64,000 nucleotides of DNA, from NCBI GenBank assembly GCA_011800805.1, contig MPNW01000102.1:301677-365676 (forward strand), given 5' to 3'. The DNA comes from Hirudo medicinalis. Lineage: Eukaryota > Annelida > Clitellata > Hirudinida > Hirudinidae. The stretch's first letter is position 1, and each line of letters opens with the position of its first letter. The notes under the pieces are model-generated. The model had not been told where the DNA came from. It saw only the letters and a program-made list of their open reading frames with translations, and made no database searches. Both the position numbers and the translations under genes were made by a program. Of the stretch, positions 42,558-55,451 are shown in pieces.

Positions 42558-45314
42558 TCGTGTCAGTATTTTAATGTTATTGTAAATAAGTCACACGGTT
42601 TTTATATTTAAAATTGTTATGTTATGTATATGTCTTACATAATTCTCATTTCATCAGGTCTCGTTACATTTGCTATAGTGTTTATTGGTCGTGCTGAGGT
42701 ATTTATCGGTTAGGGCGATCTGTGCCAATATGTGACTGAGAATGAAACAATGAAATTGTCGGGAGTCGAACAGGCAATAACTTCTGATAAATAGCTCTAA
42801 GCATCTAAGGACTGCCTTGAGCTTGAGTGCCTTTGTGCCATCGGAGGTGTATTCTTAGCAGCAATGTTGATTCGATTGATAATCATGCCAAGAAATAATC
42901 TTCAGACAATTAAAAGCTATGATTTTCTGAAGTTTTTAATTTCACATTTAATTTATTTTGTGATTTTTGCTAGTTTTGCTATTTTGTATAATTGCAATAT
43001 TATCGTTAGGATCGGTGAACCTGAGAGATGATTGTAATGCATGAGCTCCATATGTTTGGTGTATCATAGGGCCATTTGTACTGAATGCTGTTATAATTTA
43101 CTGTTAGATATTCAAAGTGTGAAATTTTTCATAAATTTCGTTGAAGTTCTTAACTTAACTCGACAGATTATAGTGGTCCTTAAGGATTATCCCCAGTTTG
43201 TAGGAACCACTTTTTAACTTCTTATTTAATAGCATTCAGACTCTAAGGAAATCTTAAATTCTTCCGCCGTTCTGGGCCCCAATGTTTGGGTCCTAAGTTC
43301 GTTGCAGCTGTCAACAGCTCTAGCACTAAAGAGTCTAATACCGAAGCTCCCTGCTGGTCTCTCAGGTCTAACAGCTTGTATTGGTGTCCCCTTGTTCTTG
43401 CATCTCTAGCTGCCTCAAAGAACTCTCCTGGATCCACATCTATTTTACCATTTTGCACGTTTCAATTAGGTCCCCCTGGTGCACCTCTTTTCTAATGTGA
43501 TTTTCTAATTTTCATTCTTGTCCTTCTTAACCTCTCACCCTTAGCTTAGATCTCTAAATCCTCTTGTTATTTTTGTGGCACTTCTCTTCACTTTTTCTGA
43601 CCATTCATATAGGAGGTAATAATGCCTCTCCTGCACGTTAGGAATGCACCCATTTGTGAGTGTAGCTCCTCCATTGTTAATTTTAAGGTGATATCTAAAA
43701 AAACCTGTAAAAGTATATTGAGAAAATTATTTTATCAGATCATAAAGTTATGCTCTCAATAACTTAGCTGGGGTAATGTAAATAAGGTAGCACCCTATTT
43801 TGCCCCTTTGATAGTGGTACAGAGAAAAATATCCAAACAATCAAGTATGTCTTGTAGTCAATAAGATGTATCCAACAGGATATTTTTAAAGTTTGTAATA
43901 CTTGTTATTAGGGCAGTATCCTAAATATCTTACAATCAAAAATAAAATCAACGTCGATGCCAAAATATATTTACTACCTATCATATTTTATTTAGTTTAC
44001 TTAGAACATCTAACAGGCAGAGTAGGCCACCGACACAATTCGGAAGGCAACAACAATGTGAAAATTTACTAATAGAAAGAAAGACTAGAACATGTTAAAA
44101 TTTTTGAGAAGTCGGCCTTTGTAATGAAGCATCTAAAACTACTGTACGAGCGACAGGGAGTTCCACGTCGCCGAAATTCGATTTATAAAGGAGAACCTCA
44201 CATCATCAATTCTACAACGACCATACTTTAAATTGTAGCCCCTTGTTTTGTAGCCTTAAGTTGTGGCCCCTTGTAGCCGAATAGATAGGTGGTAGAAACT
44301 TGTCAAGCGGTTTGGGGTTGACAAGACCGTTTAAATTTTCGTAGAATGTAGTTAAAAAGATACATTTGGATAAGTGTTTTAATCGTTAGAGTAATATAAA
44401 CGTGAAAACACGTCAGGCCCATTTTTCATTTTCATTTTTCATTTGTCTTTTTCATTTTTTGACCCAGAGGAAATGATAAGAAAGCAATGATTGGCTATCT
44501 AAGCCATGCAACGATATTTAAATTTCTTAGTGCAACAAAATACTCTAAAAATACTAGCACACTAACAAAACTACTTACAAAAGTCCAAACAGTGCCAAAG
44601 GAACTGCCTAAGGAAAATTCTCCGTCTAAACAGACAGCCTCTTACTCAGGGACGTCATTTGCTTCCTGAAGCAATGTGTCTTCATTATTAAAAGAGTTTG
44701 GATTTCAAATTTTATTTTTCAAATTTGGATTTCCTTGTCTGTGTATTCTGCTCCATAAGTCTTAGCGGTGATTTAATTGCTTTATTGCTTTATTAAATTC
44801 ATCTATCTCCTTATATCACATGTCAATCATTTGACATTCATGGACATGAACTGCATTCATTATGCAAATAGAAAAACTGTTTAGTGTTAAAAATATTTCA
44901 AAATCTCAAGAATTTCAGAGGCGATCAACAGCAGGAATGCATCGATCGTCCAATTGCGCTGCTTTGCTGGCCTGGAAAGACAATTATTGACAAGCTGAGA
45001 TATGTTAAATCTGTCGAAATAATAAAATCGAGATTTTTTTTCTAAATTGATTTCATTCCTCAAATGCTAATTCTATGATTCTCGACGACTTATCTTATGA
45101 CTGAAGATGCTTTCACAAACAGGACGTGCGATGCTTCATAATGATGCGTTGCTGTCGCACAACGGTTGCTGCAGAAAAGCACATTCGCTTCCAATTTCAA
45201 ACCGGCCATCAGTTCGCTGGGGTGTCGGCGTTGAGAGAAGTTCTTAATGTAAATTCATAGTCTGTTTGACAAATATTCTTTTCAATTGGTCTTCTGTAAG
45301 CAGTTCAGCTTACA
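42558..45314. other. Intergenic region with LINE debris
   Basis: It contains the probable 3' UTR of the DOK7-like gene, the LINE fragment at 43150-43600, and a second repeat-like stretch at about 43990-44360 resembling a LINE 3' UTR ('gggagttccacgtcgccg', 'ggagaacctcacatcatc'). No host exon is recognised before 45315. Confidence 0.5.
43150..43600 (-). mobile_element. CR1/L2-like LINE, RT C-terminal fragment
   Basis: The minus strand reads GKIDVDPGEFFEAARDARTR, then GHQYKLLDLRDQQ, and after a frameshift a segment ending with 'LKDHYN'. The 'D..eFFe.a...RTRGH..KL' motif is the conserved C-terminus of many CR1/L2-type reverse-transcriptase ORFs. A diverged copy is split by nested insertions at 22.9-25.2 kb. 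Confidence 0.75.
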
Positions 45315-48300
45315 ATGAATACGTGCGCTATAGTTATCTCAATAGTGGTGATTTCTTTTTCCATTTCTGCTCATCCAAGTATAAAGGCATCAGAATCTGA
45401 ACTGGTTAGTTTTGCCTTATTATGCGATAATTTTTTTTATTTATTTCTTTATATATATTTTGTTTATATCAGAAGAAAAATGAAAAAATTCAGGAAAGAG
45501 AGGATGCCAACATGATGGAGGAAAATGTAACGGAGGAAGACTCAATAGAAATCGAAGGTTTACTGAGAGACTAATTTATTTAAATTTTATTTAAAGACTG
45601 CAACATAAACTATAAAATGCTTCATTCAGATGATCCCTGTCAAAGCATGTTCTGCAGAACTGGAAGGAAGTGCGAAGTGGATAAAAGTGGTCGTGCGAGA
45701 TGCGTCTGTGGAGGCGAAGATCATTGTAAAGGACATCAAAGCCAAGTTTGTGGATCGGATAGTAAGATGTACCCAAGCCATTGCGAGTTGCACCGAATTT
45801 CATGTCTGGAAAAGTCAAGATTGGGAATGGATCACACAGGTCGAAGATGCAGGTCTCACGAGACAGGTACATTTATTTAATATCAGTTAACAAATCGCAA
45901 TAAAAGAGATAAATTTCATATTTTCCCAGTAAAGCCTTCTTCATCTCCCATCGGATTTTCCACGTTCGATACTGAAAAACCGAGTTTATTGCCAACTTCA
46001 ACTACAAAAACTAAACCCTCAAATGTTGCAGTTGGCGAATTATGTTCAGCGGTAGATTACAAAAATTTCAAGATAAATTTGATCCACTATCACTGCGCCA
46101 GAACTGGAAATAATGGCTGCATGTCCGACCGCAGAAGTTTGAAATTCAAATTGTAAACTTTGGAATTTCGTATTTGAAGAATCTAATGTTTCCCCTTCAG
46201 AAAAAATTTCAGCCGTTGCAGGAATGTTTGAATCTTTCGATGGAGATTCTAACAAACTTCTCACAATATCTGAATTGGACTTTGTTGAAGCAAAAAATCA
46301 TATTGACAGATTATCAAAGTCTTGTCATCTCAAAGATCTCATCTGGAATGATGGCAATGATGCAGATCAAATCATTGGCCTTGGAGAGTTTTACAAAGCC
46401 TTTGGTAAATTTAAAGTCGAGAATATTTTCTGAGAGCATATTTCTCAACAAACCTTATTTTTAGGGCTTGATTCCTCACACTTGACCGACGATTCTCCAT
46501 CTATTTATACGACTCTTGTGTCTGTTGGAAACGCAGTTGAGCTGAAGTGTGACATTCCACAAAGTAAGAAGGTTGTCTGGAAAAGAAGTGGCAGGTTGAT
46601 TACATCATCAGACGAAATGAAGGTTTCATCACTTTCTGTGTTTTCATAAATTTCTGCTACTTATTGAAGAGAACTCGATTTTCCTGCCAGGGCAACTCGA
46701 GTCAATTTCAGTAAAAAAATAAGTTTATGGAACTAAATATGTTGTAATTATTACTTTGTTAACCCTTTTTAGTCAAACAGTTTTTTTTAAGTTATTGCTT
46801 AAGTAAATGAACTTTAAAGCAGCATTTTCCTATGAAAAACTCATTCAAATTGTTGACTGTGTTTGAAATTAATTAATTTAATAAAAAAAATTACAACCTT
46901 TATAACCTAAGAAATTTTAATACCGAATTCATATGACTATGGAATTACAATTACTGACGTCGCAAGATTTCCCCAGATTTTTGAAGACAACTCCTTATAC
47001 ATAGGAGTGCTGAATCTGCACCACATTGGAAATTACAGCTGCCATGATGTACAAAATGATGCTAGTCACCAGACACACGTCATCATCGTTCAAAGTGGGT
47101 TCAGCGTTCAAATAATGTTCATTACTTGAAGGTGCTGCCTGCAATCTGAATTTGTTATGTAATTTTAAATCGTTTGTAAAATCTGTTTTTAATCAGATTT
47201 AAACAATTTTCCATATCACTTAGGTCACATAACTACATTAGTTTTGCTCTTCAGTGCCCCCAATAGTGAAGGTGTACCCCGCTTCTCAAAGTCAGCTAGC
47301 AGGATCGACTGTTGCAGTTAAATGCCACGTGAGCGGAGTTCCTCAGCCCGAAATCATCTGGAAAAAAGATGGAGTTGCTTTGTCATCTGAGCAATTGAAC
47401 ACCCAAACAAGATTCCTGCAACTATGTTCGACTTTCACTTAAATTTTCCTAATTCCAAAAAACTTTGGGCCATTAATAATAATAAGCTAGCTTTTTAACA
47501 GACAGCAACACAAGCTTGAAAATAAAATCCACTGACAGCATTAAGGATTCTGGAATTTATTCTTGTGAAGCCACAAACTCAGCAGGTTCAGCTAGTCAGT
47601 CAGCTTCTGTGACTTTTACAACACCAAAGGCCAATTACAATCCAAGTTTGCAGATAATAATTTTCTTTGAATTAAAACATTGTTAAAGTATTTGATGAAA
47701 TTCATTCAGGTTTCTTAAAAAAGTATAGCTACTTAATTAATGCTAATTAATAAGCAAATCATTATTCCAGGTGATACAAGACAAATGGAAAGATTTGCAG
47801 TTTTCCATGACTCGGGTTACACCGTGTATGAGTTAATCAATTGCCATGTGGAACATCACGTCTTTGCCGAGTTTAAACTCGCGTCCTTGAAGTACAAGTT
47901 GCCAGGCATGGCTCAAGAAACTTTGTGTTCAATTGGAAAGAGCTGCTCTTGGGGTGAATCGCTCATCGTGGCAGGTTCCTTGTTGTACGTGACACAGCCT
48001 GAGTACAAGAGGATCTTGGTAGTTGAGGTCACGGACAGGCTCAACCCCATAGAGGTTGAATTTGTATGAATATATATGAATACTATTGCTATTATTAGTG
48101 TGAATATATATGAATACTATTGCTATTATTATTATGTCCCTCGCCAAAAACAAAACCAGTTCAAATGTTCGAAGAAAAACAAAAATCGAGATCTGAACTA
48201 GATATATATAATTTTATCGTAAATTACTTTAATATATATGATTTAGCGTAAGTCAACGTAAAAACTCGTCCACGAGTAACTTAAATGAAGGCCATGTTGC

Positions 48301-50179
48301 CACCTCAGACTGAATTGATGTTGTGTTACTATTAATTTCACCAGCACAATGTCTGCTTACATGCACTTATGCATTGAAGGTAATTCAGCTGAAAGCGCAT
48401 CCGAAGAAAATTAAGTACTTGGAGCATTTGGATCAATTGTGGCTGACGACTTGTTCTTCATTTGTCGATGACTGTCCAGACTCGAACATCAAAGTCATCT
48501 ATGAAGCTGCCAAAAATGTTCAGCATCAGGCCACCTATGCGAACCAAGATGTCATCAATCGAAATGTCAGTTGAGTCTTAACTCTTAATACAATATTAAT
48601 AAGATAAAAATGATAATAATATAAAAAAATAATAATGTATAAAGATATTCGAGGAACGCTTCAACCTGTCCAATATTTTTCCATGTTATAACAGTTAATA
48701 TTATTGTCAAGCTGGGATTTTTTATATATCATCTCACGAGTTGACTTATTATAAAACCTTATAAGTTCTAATTTTTAAGGTTATTAGATTAACTTCTAAT
48801 TTTACGAAACCATTGAATGGTTTTTCTTTTTTTTTTGCTTCTCCGTTGCCAAAAATGATTTTGTTTCTCTTTCAGTGCATGTATTAAGCAACTTGTAGAA
48901 AGTCTATCTACTCGTTTGATCCTTAGTTTGATGGTTTCAATATCAGTCTAATCAATTCCTCCCCAATTTGACATTTGCTCAAGTGTTTCAACTTCAGTAA
49001 CAAAACATATTTTCTCCTTTCTTTCCGTGAAGTTTTGATTGCACAGACTTCCCTTAAGATCATTAGCTGCATCTCCAAAAACCATCTGTTCATCAGAGAA
49101 AAAAAAAAACGAATGGATAAGTAACAATTGTTCGAATGATTACAAATGTCAACAGATTGAGAACATTTTCCTGCCTGCCCCAACCAATCTGAAGGACCAC
49201 TTCAATCGAGGATATGTGACCACCAAAGTGAAGAGCGGTTCCTTGGGAATCATTGATTTGTTTTCAACGAAGTTTGTCGGGGAAGTCGACCTGAGTGAAT
49301 ACCAGTGTTCGGCAAAGGATGTCGCTTACGTGCCCATCGGTTGGCCGACATGTCTTTAAGCGATAAATAAAAAAGACTAATCAGCATTAATTTACATTAA
49401 TAATATTACATTATTATTGAGAACAATATTACATTATTATTGTTATTAATAGCAATGATTGCAAAATCTTCGTGGCGCAGGTGGATACTTGTTTATCAGT
49501 TGTCAACCATTCTCTGGTACCTCCGAAGCTAACTTCCATCTCATTTTGGACTATGTGACTCACAGCGTTCTCAAGAAATCAGATGTCGGAGGAGGCAATA
49601 TTTTCGTGTCGCCAGATTCGAGATTTGTCGTGATCTTGGAGAGAAATGGCAGCATCATATCCGTTTACAAGCTCACTGCTGATGGCAAGTCCATTCTTCC
49701 TCATTTAAGAGGTTATTGAGTGTTAATTTTTTATTTATTTATTGCAGGGCGTTTGAATCATTTATTCGACGAATACACCCAAATGCATCTCAACCATTTG
49801 GGTTTCTTCGCTTCTGAAAATGGGGTGGGATACAATGCATTTGCAGTGAGCTCCACTCAGAACACAGTTCTCCATATTGAACTTCTGAGCGGGAAAGTGA
49901 CCATGATAGAAGGTGAGCAGATGCAAGGGTGTTACTGTAATGAATTGCGTGTTGAACATTTTCATTACAGGTGCAGAGGGAGCCTTCAGTTCAACTGATG
50001 TAATGTGGAGTCAAACTCACCGAAAAATTGTCTCCGGGGGAGAATTTTTCGAGCATTTGATGACGTCATCGAGAACCTCCATCATTGGCCTCGATGGACA
50101 GAGGAAGCGCATCCAGTGTCATTGGCAAAATGTCAACAACACTTCGACCTTCGTTGCTCTGCCCCTTGAGTACCAGTGA
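45315..50179 (+). CDS. Follistatin-related protein, FSTL4/FSTL5-like
   Basis: Fifteen exons (first 45315-45404, last 49971-50179) give 881 residues, close to human FSTL5 (about 847). Signal peptide: TCAIVISIVVISFSISA. Kazal/follistatin domain, about 59-137 (CQSMFCRTGRKCEV, CVCGGEDHCKG, VCGSDSKMYPSHCELH). EF-hand pair, about 207-273: FDGDSNKLLTISELDF keeps a calcium-binding pattern, and the second loop (NDGNDADQIIGLGEF) is weaker. Two Ig domains, about 275-470, with IGNYSCHD and SGIYSCEATNSAG. The long C-terminal region (about 470-881) matches the FSTL4/5 propeller-like part (SLLYVTQPEYKRILVVEV, IFVSPDSRFVVI, LHIELLSGKVTMIE). It is a secreted glycoprotein; in vertebrates it is mainly neuronal with poorly defined ligands. 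The junction after 49684 uses a GC donor (GATG|GCAAGT). The start of Ig2 reads Met where FSTL5 has Val. Confidence 0.9.
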
Positions 50180-51339
50180 AGGTCACTCAGTGTGGAGGTT
50201 CAACTTCCCACATTTCAAGACCTTTCTTATTTTCTTATTCATCCGAATCTTTGCTTAGGAGAAGCAAGGGTAAGTTTGCAATATAGGAGATAATTAGCTA
50301 GATCACCGAATCAGAAGTCATAGCAGAATGAAATGCAAGAATTTATTTCATGTCAAGAGCTACAAAATCAAAAATGTAGATAAAGGTCTGTGTTGTTCGT
50401 GTGAATTTTTCCGCTTACCTGCAATTTTATTACTCTATTGTCGTGGCCTGATTTTTTTGATCTTGCTTTCTTCGTCTATTTTTTAAACTGTTTCGTTTGC
50501 AAGGATGTTTCCTTACACTTTTCGTGTATTTGAATATTGCGAAATCACGTTTGAACAGGTTGATGGTAGGAATCACTTAAAGATCGAAGAGCTTGCTAAT
50601 TTGTGATTTACCAAATGTTTGTTTCCTCAAAATAAATTCATTGATTGCTTCGAGATGTCTGCAGTAAACTTGTGGTCAGGTTTGTTCCTCTGACCGCCAC
50701 AACGCAGGTTTATTGAACTTTCATTCATTCAGACGAGAATTTTTGTTACTATGGAAACGTAATGATGCTGTTAATCAGGCGCTTATGGGAAAATTTAAAC
50801 AATTTTGAATAAATGCCTGTCATTTCCATGATCTGAACCAAATTCTGGTCCCTACGTGTGCTGTGTAGCACTTTTTTCTTCTTCCTTTTTTAGAACCTTT
50901 TATTGAAACACAACAAACGCATGAATAAATAAGGATTCAAAAAGGAAAGGATCGTCCTAAGGGAAAACTAACGCTACTGGACGTCCTATTACCAGGTGTG
51001 GGAATTTTAGCGTTTCAATCAAATACAAAATAAAGTCAATAGCTAAACTGCAAACGAATAATGAAATTTCATAGTCAGTGAATTACGAGTTTATAAAAAA
51101 ATGTTTTACATGTTTTATGAAGCAACATATGATCTAGTTTAAATATAAAAGTGGCCAAATGGAAATTATTTATTTAATGAATATTATGTATGTTATATAT
51201 GTATGCTCAAATTTACAAAAGCGTGATCGGTATGAGGGTTTCAGGGCAAGCAAAGAGCAACACGTAGGAATTTTGTCTGGAGATTAAGTAAAGGAAGTAA
51301 GCAAGTTGAATAGTTGGAAGCCCAGCTTAAATTACAATG

Positions 51340-51790
51340 GCTTCAATATGGATATAAATTTATTTATATTTAAATTTAAATATGGATATACAAATGAGTA
51401 GAACAATGTCATTATGTTTTTGTATTTGTATAACGACGTACGATACTGGATACCAACACTCTTAGAAATTTTAGCTACCAGGTACCGAATCTGTTGTTTA
51501 AATGAAAGATGTTGGTCTATAATGACTCCAAGAAACCTACACGAGATCTAACATAGTTTCCGATATAAATGTAACATTCATCCACTATAAGTTTTTTCAT
51601 TGCCTTATGAAATAACATATAAAATGTTTTTTTTGGTGTTGAAAGACAAGAGATTTGCCCTGATCCATTCTGACAACTTTTCAAGCTCAGCGTTCATGGT
51701 AGAGTAGAGTTCTGTAATATTACTCCAGAGAGAAAAACACTGGTGTCACCTGCAAACAAGCTTGAAATGCTGGTGCTGCCAGTAAATCCT
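51340..51790 (-). mobile_element. LINE reverse-transcriptase fragment (post-YxDD region)
   Basis: On the minus strand, with frameshifts: DDTSVFLSGSNITELYSTMN, then LEKLSEWIRANLLSFNTKK, later FLGVIIDQHLSFKQQIRYL and VAKISKSVG. This is the stretch that follows the catalytic Asp-Asp in LINE and group II-type RTs ('DDT.vf', 'n.ELe.l..W...N.LslN..K'). Stops show that it is inactive. Confidence 0.8.
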
Positions 51791-52755
51791 GAGCGATTGG
51801 AGCAAGATTTGTATAAAGTTTTGTTCTTTCATTCCAAAATTCTAATTATTATCGCTAGGATTTGTTTGAAAATTCCATTTGAATTTCTGCCACATACACA
51901 TGTATCTGTCAATTTCTGTAGTTACGTTTTGACATTCGACCATATCTATACTTATCTTTCCTATATTTTGTTTCAACTTTGACTTTGGCAATCTATTTAA
52001 AAACTAGATTTTGTATATTAAATATTTATCATTCTCGTTCAAAAGATGCTCGAAACTTGCCTCATAAATTTGGTTTAACCACATACCCCTATAGAACCCC
52101 AGGCCTACTTGAGCTGAAATAATCTTTTGTGATGACTAACAAGATGAACTTTTAAGTTCATGGGATTTTTACCCTTCAGGGCCATTTGCCGTTGAAGACA
52201 TTTCGCCAAACATTTCTATAAGTGTCATCCAAATATTGGAAATATTGCCAGACACCGCTTTCTTTTTTTACGACCAGCTAATGATCTCAAAAAAACGAAC
52301 TAATGTTAATAATTCACTTGCAAAAATGTTCAGTTACTGCCGAATTTGACTTTCTGTTTTACATTAGATTTCTAAAATGCTGTTGAAAGTTATGGAAGTA
52401 AGCGAAGACAATAGTTAATAGTTTAATACACAACAAATATAACTGTCAACTTTAAGCAATTAAGGAACCTAACTACAGTCTTTCTACAAGAAAGTTTCTA
52501 TCGGTATATAGAAGTTGTTTTACGTTAATAAAGACTTTAAGTATATCTGGGACCAAAAATATATAAAAAAATTCCAACATTTATTACTAATCAGCCAAAC
52601 CTATATGCATTTAAACGTTTATATAAACAATTCATAATTGATTCACTAATATTTCAATAATGTGTTACAATTTAGTTGCATCTACTTAAATTCATGTTTC
52701 ATGTTGGTCGTTAGTTGGTTAGCGGGAATTCTCCCTTAGGGCGTTCTTGTAATCA

Positions 52756-52850
52756 CTTTAGTCAAGCAGTTGTAAGACTTTAGTCAAGCAGTTGTAAGAC
52801 TTTAGTCAAGCAGTTGTAAGACTTTATTCAAGCAGTTGTAAGACTTTGTG
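52756..52850. repeat. 22-bp tandem repeat, about 4 copies
   Basis: Unit 'ctttagtcaagcagttgtaaga' is repeated nearly perfectly; one copy has T for G in 'tagtc' and the last is partial. Confidence 0.9.
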
Positions 52851-53023
52851 AGAGTACCAAAAAAACGTAAGTGAAGCAAGTTAGCAGATAGACTGGCAGC
52901 GGGGCAACAAAGAGAATGCAAAATAACTTAAAAGAAAACCCTCGGCTGAGATGTGTCTGTAATAATGGGTTTAGGTGCGAATCGAATTAACTATCACCAT
53001 AGTTATGCAGAACCATCCACAAT

Positions 53024-53035
53024 ATGATGATGATG

Positions 53036-53087
<52 letters not shown>

Positions 53088-53101
53088 TAATAATAATAAA
53101 A
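53024..53101. repeat. (GAT)n/(AAT)n microsatellite
   Basis: A few GAT units pass into a pure AAT run. It lies about 180 bases upstream of the methyltransferase start codon. Confidence 0.95.
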
Positions 53102-53283
53102 AAGCCAAGATTAAATAACTTTAACCCTCATTATTTTCACATTCTCCCCAGAAAACAAAGTATAAATATAAGGCCGGTCTCGAACGTTGCATATAAGTCC
53201 AAACCATCACAGTTGTGCGAGGGACTTTATTAAACAAAGCGAACACACGAACGTTGCATATCGCCTATTCAAGTAGCACTCAT

Positions 53284-54230
53284 ATGGCGAATTACCAAAC
53301 TTGTCTTGATTCTTATAGAAATATTGGAAGCGACGAACAAGTATTTGAGGAATTGTTTGACAAATTCGAGCCAAACGACCTCAAAGAAGCTGAAAATTGC
53401 ATCGCGGTCGGTCCGGGGCCAGGAATTAATGAACTGAATTTCTTGAGGAAGTTCACTCCCCATCTGAAGTTTCTAACCTGTGTTGAGATGGATGACAGTT
53501 GCGTTGCAGCTCTCAACGAAAACTTAAAAAGACAACTTGCGAAAAACGTCAAAGCTAAAGTGGTTCAAATTCCGGTTCAAGACTGGGAAGGACCTGAAGA
53601 AAGAGTGGATGTTGTGCTAATGTTTCACTGCTTGTACTTCGATGACAAGGAGAGAATCGAAGTCCTCAGGAAATGCATGCGTGATTGGCTGAAACCAGGC
53701 GGTCGATTGTATGTCATGATGTTGAAGGATGTAAATGAAGGTGAGTTAAGTTTTAAGTAAAAAATTGTATATGATTACTGGGTTTTATAGTTTGCATTAG
53801 ACAGGGGTGCTTGCACTTGAATACATATTTCAATACATTCGTACTAACACTTGTACCTTCGGTACTATACTTGAAAAGTTAATTATTTTTAGCACATGCA
53901 TCTTATGTTTTGATTATTTTTCATTAACTGTACAAAGGAGAGAATCACGTAATGAACGAGGTCTACAGAAGACAGGGAGTGAAGACGTTGGCCGAAGCAT
54001 TCCACGTGAAGAAAAACGTCGAGGGTCTCGGTTTCCAGGTGGACGAGGAGCATTCTTACCATAGCATCAAACCACTCGACCAGGTGGACTCAGGATTCAT
54101 CGCTTTTCTCAAATTCTACTCAGAACCAACTCTTGGCGAGGACCAAATTAAAGAGACCTTGGAGAAACTGCAAGAGGAATCACATCAAGGTCGTAACAGT
54201 GGGACCCTATTCTCAGTCAAGAATAAATAA
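53284..54230 (+). CDS. Class I SAM-dependent methyltransferase, HNMT-like
   Basis: Two exons (53284-53740, 53938-54230) give 249 residues. Motif I reads CIAVGPGPGINELNFL, the glycine-rich SAM-binding loop, and is followed by an acidic strand end (FLTCVEMDDSC) that should bind the ribose. VDVVLMFHCLYFDD is the motif IV region, and WLKPGGRLYVMML is the post-motif strand. The size and the N-terminal helix before motif I resemble histamine N-methyltransferase and its invertebrate relatives (HNMT is 292 residues). The substrate cannot be deduced, because key histamine-binding residues are not clearly kept. No signal peptide is seen, so it is cytosolic. The start at 53284 (MANYQTCLDSYRN) fits the HNMT N-terminal helix better than the upstream ATG at 53215. 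An AATAAA overlaps the stop codon. Confidence 0.75.
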
Positions 54231-55451
54231 TTGATTTTTTAAGATTATCTAGTCAATTATAAGTCTAAAAAATAATCCATTTGACATTAAGTTAACATTC
54301 TTTGAGACTATTAACCCCCTGGAAAGCTTTGTTTTTGTTGTTTTTGTCTAAAATCCGAAGGTCTAGGTTGAATACATGAATCACAGTAGGCTCCTATTGC
54401 GGGAGCATCGTCCTAATCATCCAGTTATATAACGGACGTTAATGAACAGACAACATCACAGTATGATTAGAAATGATGACCCGTATCAAAAAGCAGATAA
54501 AATTATTGAATAAAATTTAAGCAAGAAAGAAAGTGGAATTAAACTGACAAGCTTAATTGTGAGTGAACATTTCTCAAATAAGTACTCAAGTACAACAACC
54601 AAATCACGACTTACACCACACTCTCGCTATGTCAACAATCGTCTGCCTCCTTTGCGCGCTCACTCAAGACCAATATCACTCGCTCTCTCCAACTCTAACT
54701 CTCACTCCACTCCGACTCAACTCTCTAACTCTGATGCCTCACTTTATTAATTTATTTTATTTATTAAAGCGACGCCATATATATACACCCAGGCAACCAC
54801 GCGCATTAACATGCAAAACTCACAAACCACAACCAATCATACCATCGCGCGGCCTCGAGCAGACGATTTAAGCACATCACACAGCCCCATCACGCACACA
54901 CATCCATTCGCGAATATAAGCAAAATTTACCAATGTCATGTCACTGACAGTCTTCATAAGTATTTGTGTAAATTGTGAATTTCTTAGGCAATTTAAACAC
55001 TTCAGCAAATATTAGCGGCAGATAATAATAATAATTATCTCCAAAATTAAAATTATTAAAAGAATCATGTATTAATTACAGATTATATTTACATAATTAT
55101 AATTATTAAGTATAATAATAATTATTAATAATAATAACATATCATATATTAATGTCCAATCAACAAATCCTTTCAAAGGACTTTAATTTCTGGAAAATTA
55201 TTAAAATTATTCTGAGGGAATAAAATGAATGGATGGATGGATTAATTCTTTGTAATTTCAAGTATAAAAATTGCAACACCATTACCTTTAAAAACTTTTG
55301 ATGACACATTAAAAATGTACAAAGCAAGAAATATCACAAACATTTCAATTTGGGAAAGCAGCAGGCAAGCCATTCCTTGATTCTGACTGAATTTGACTGA
55401 TTTAGAAATTGAATGCCTATTAAATAACAGGAAAAAACAGAAGGAAATGTT
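54231..55451. other. Intergenic region between methyltransferase and VWA/Cache genes
   Basis: It contains a LINE/SINE tail motif at about 54395-54435, a CA/TC-rich stretch near 54600-54900 and AT-rich sequence. No exon is recognised. Confidence 0.55.

Larger units (their letters stand above)
50180..53283. other. Intergenic region with LINE relic and tandem repeats
   Basis: It contains the FSTL 3' flank, a LINE RT fragment (51340-51790), a 22-bp tandem repeat and an AAT microsatellite near 53024-53100. No host exon is recognised. Confidence 0.55.

Noticed and set aside
53215..53283. Upstream ATG for the methyltransferase
   Set aside because: It adds MRGTLLNKANTRTLHIAYSS, which does not look like a signal or family sequence; MANYQTCLDSY at 53284 matches the usual start region.
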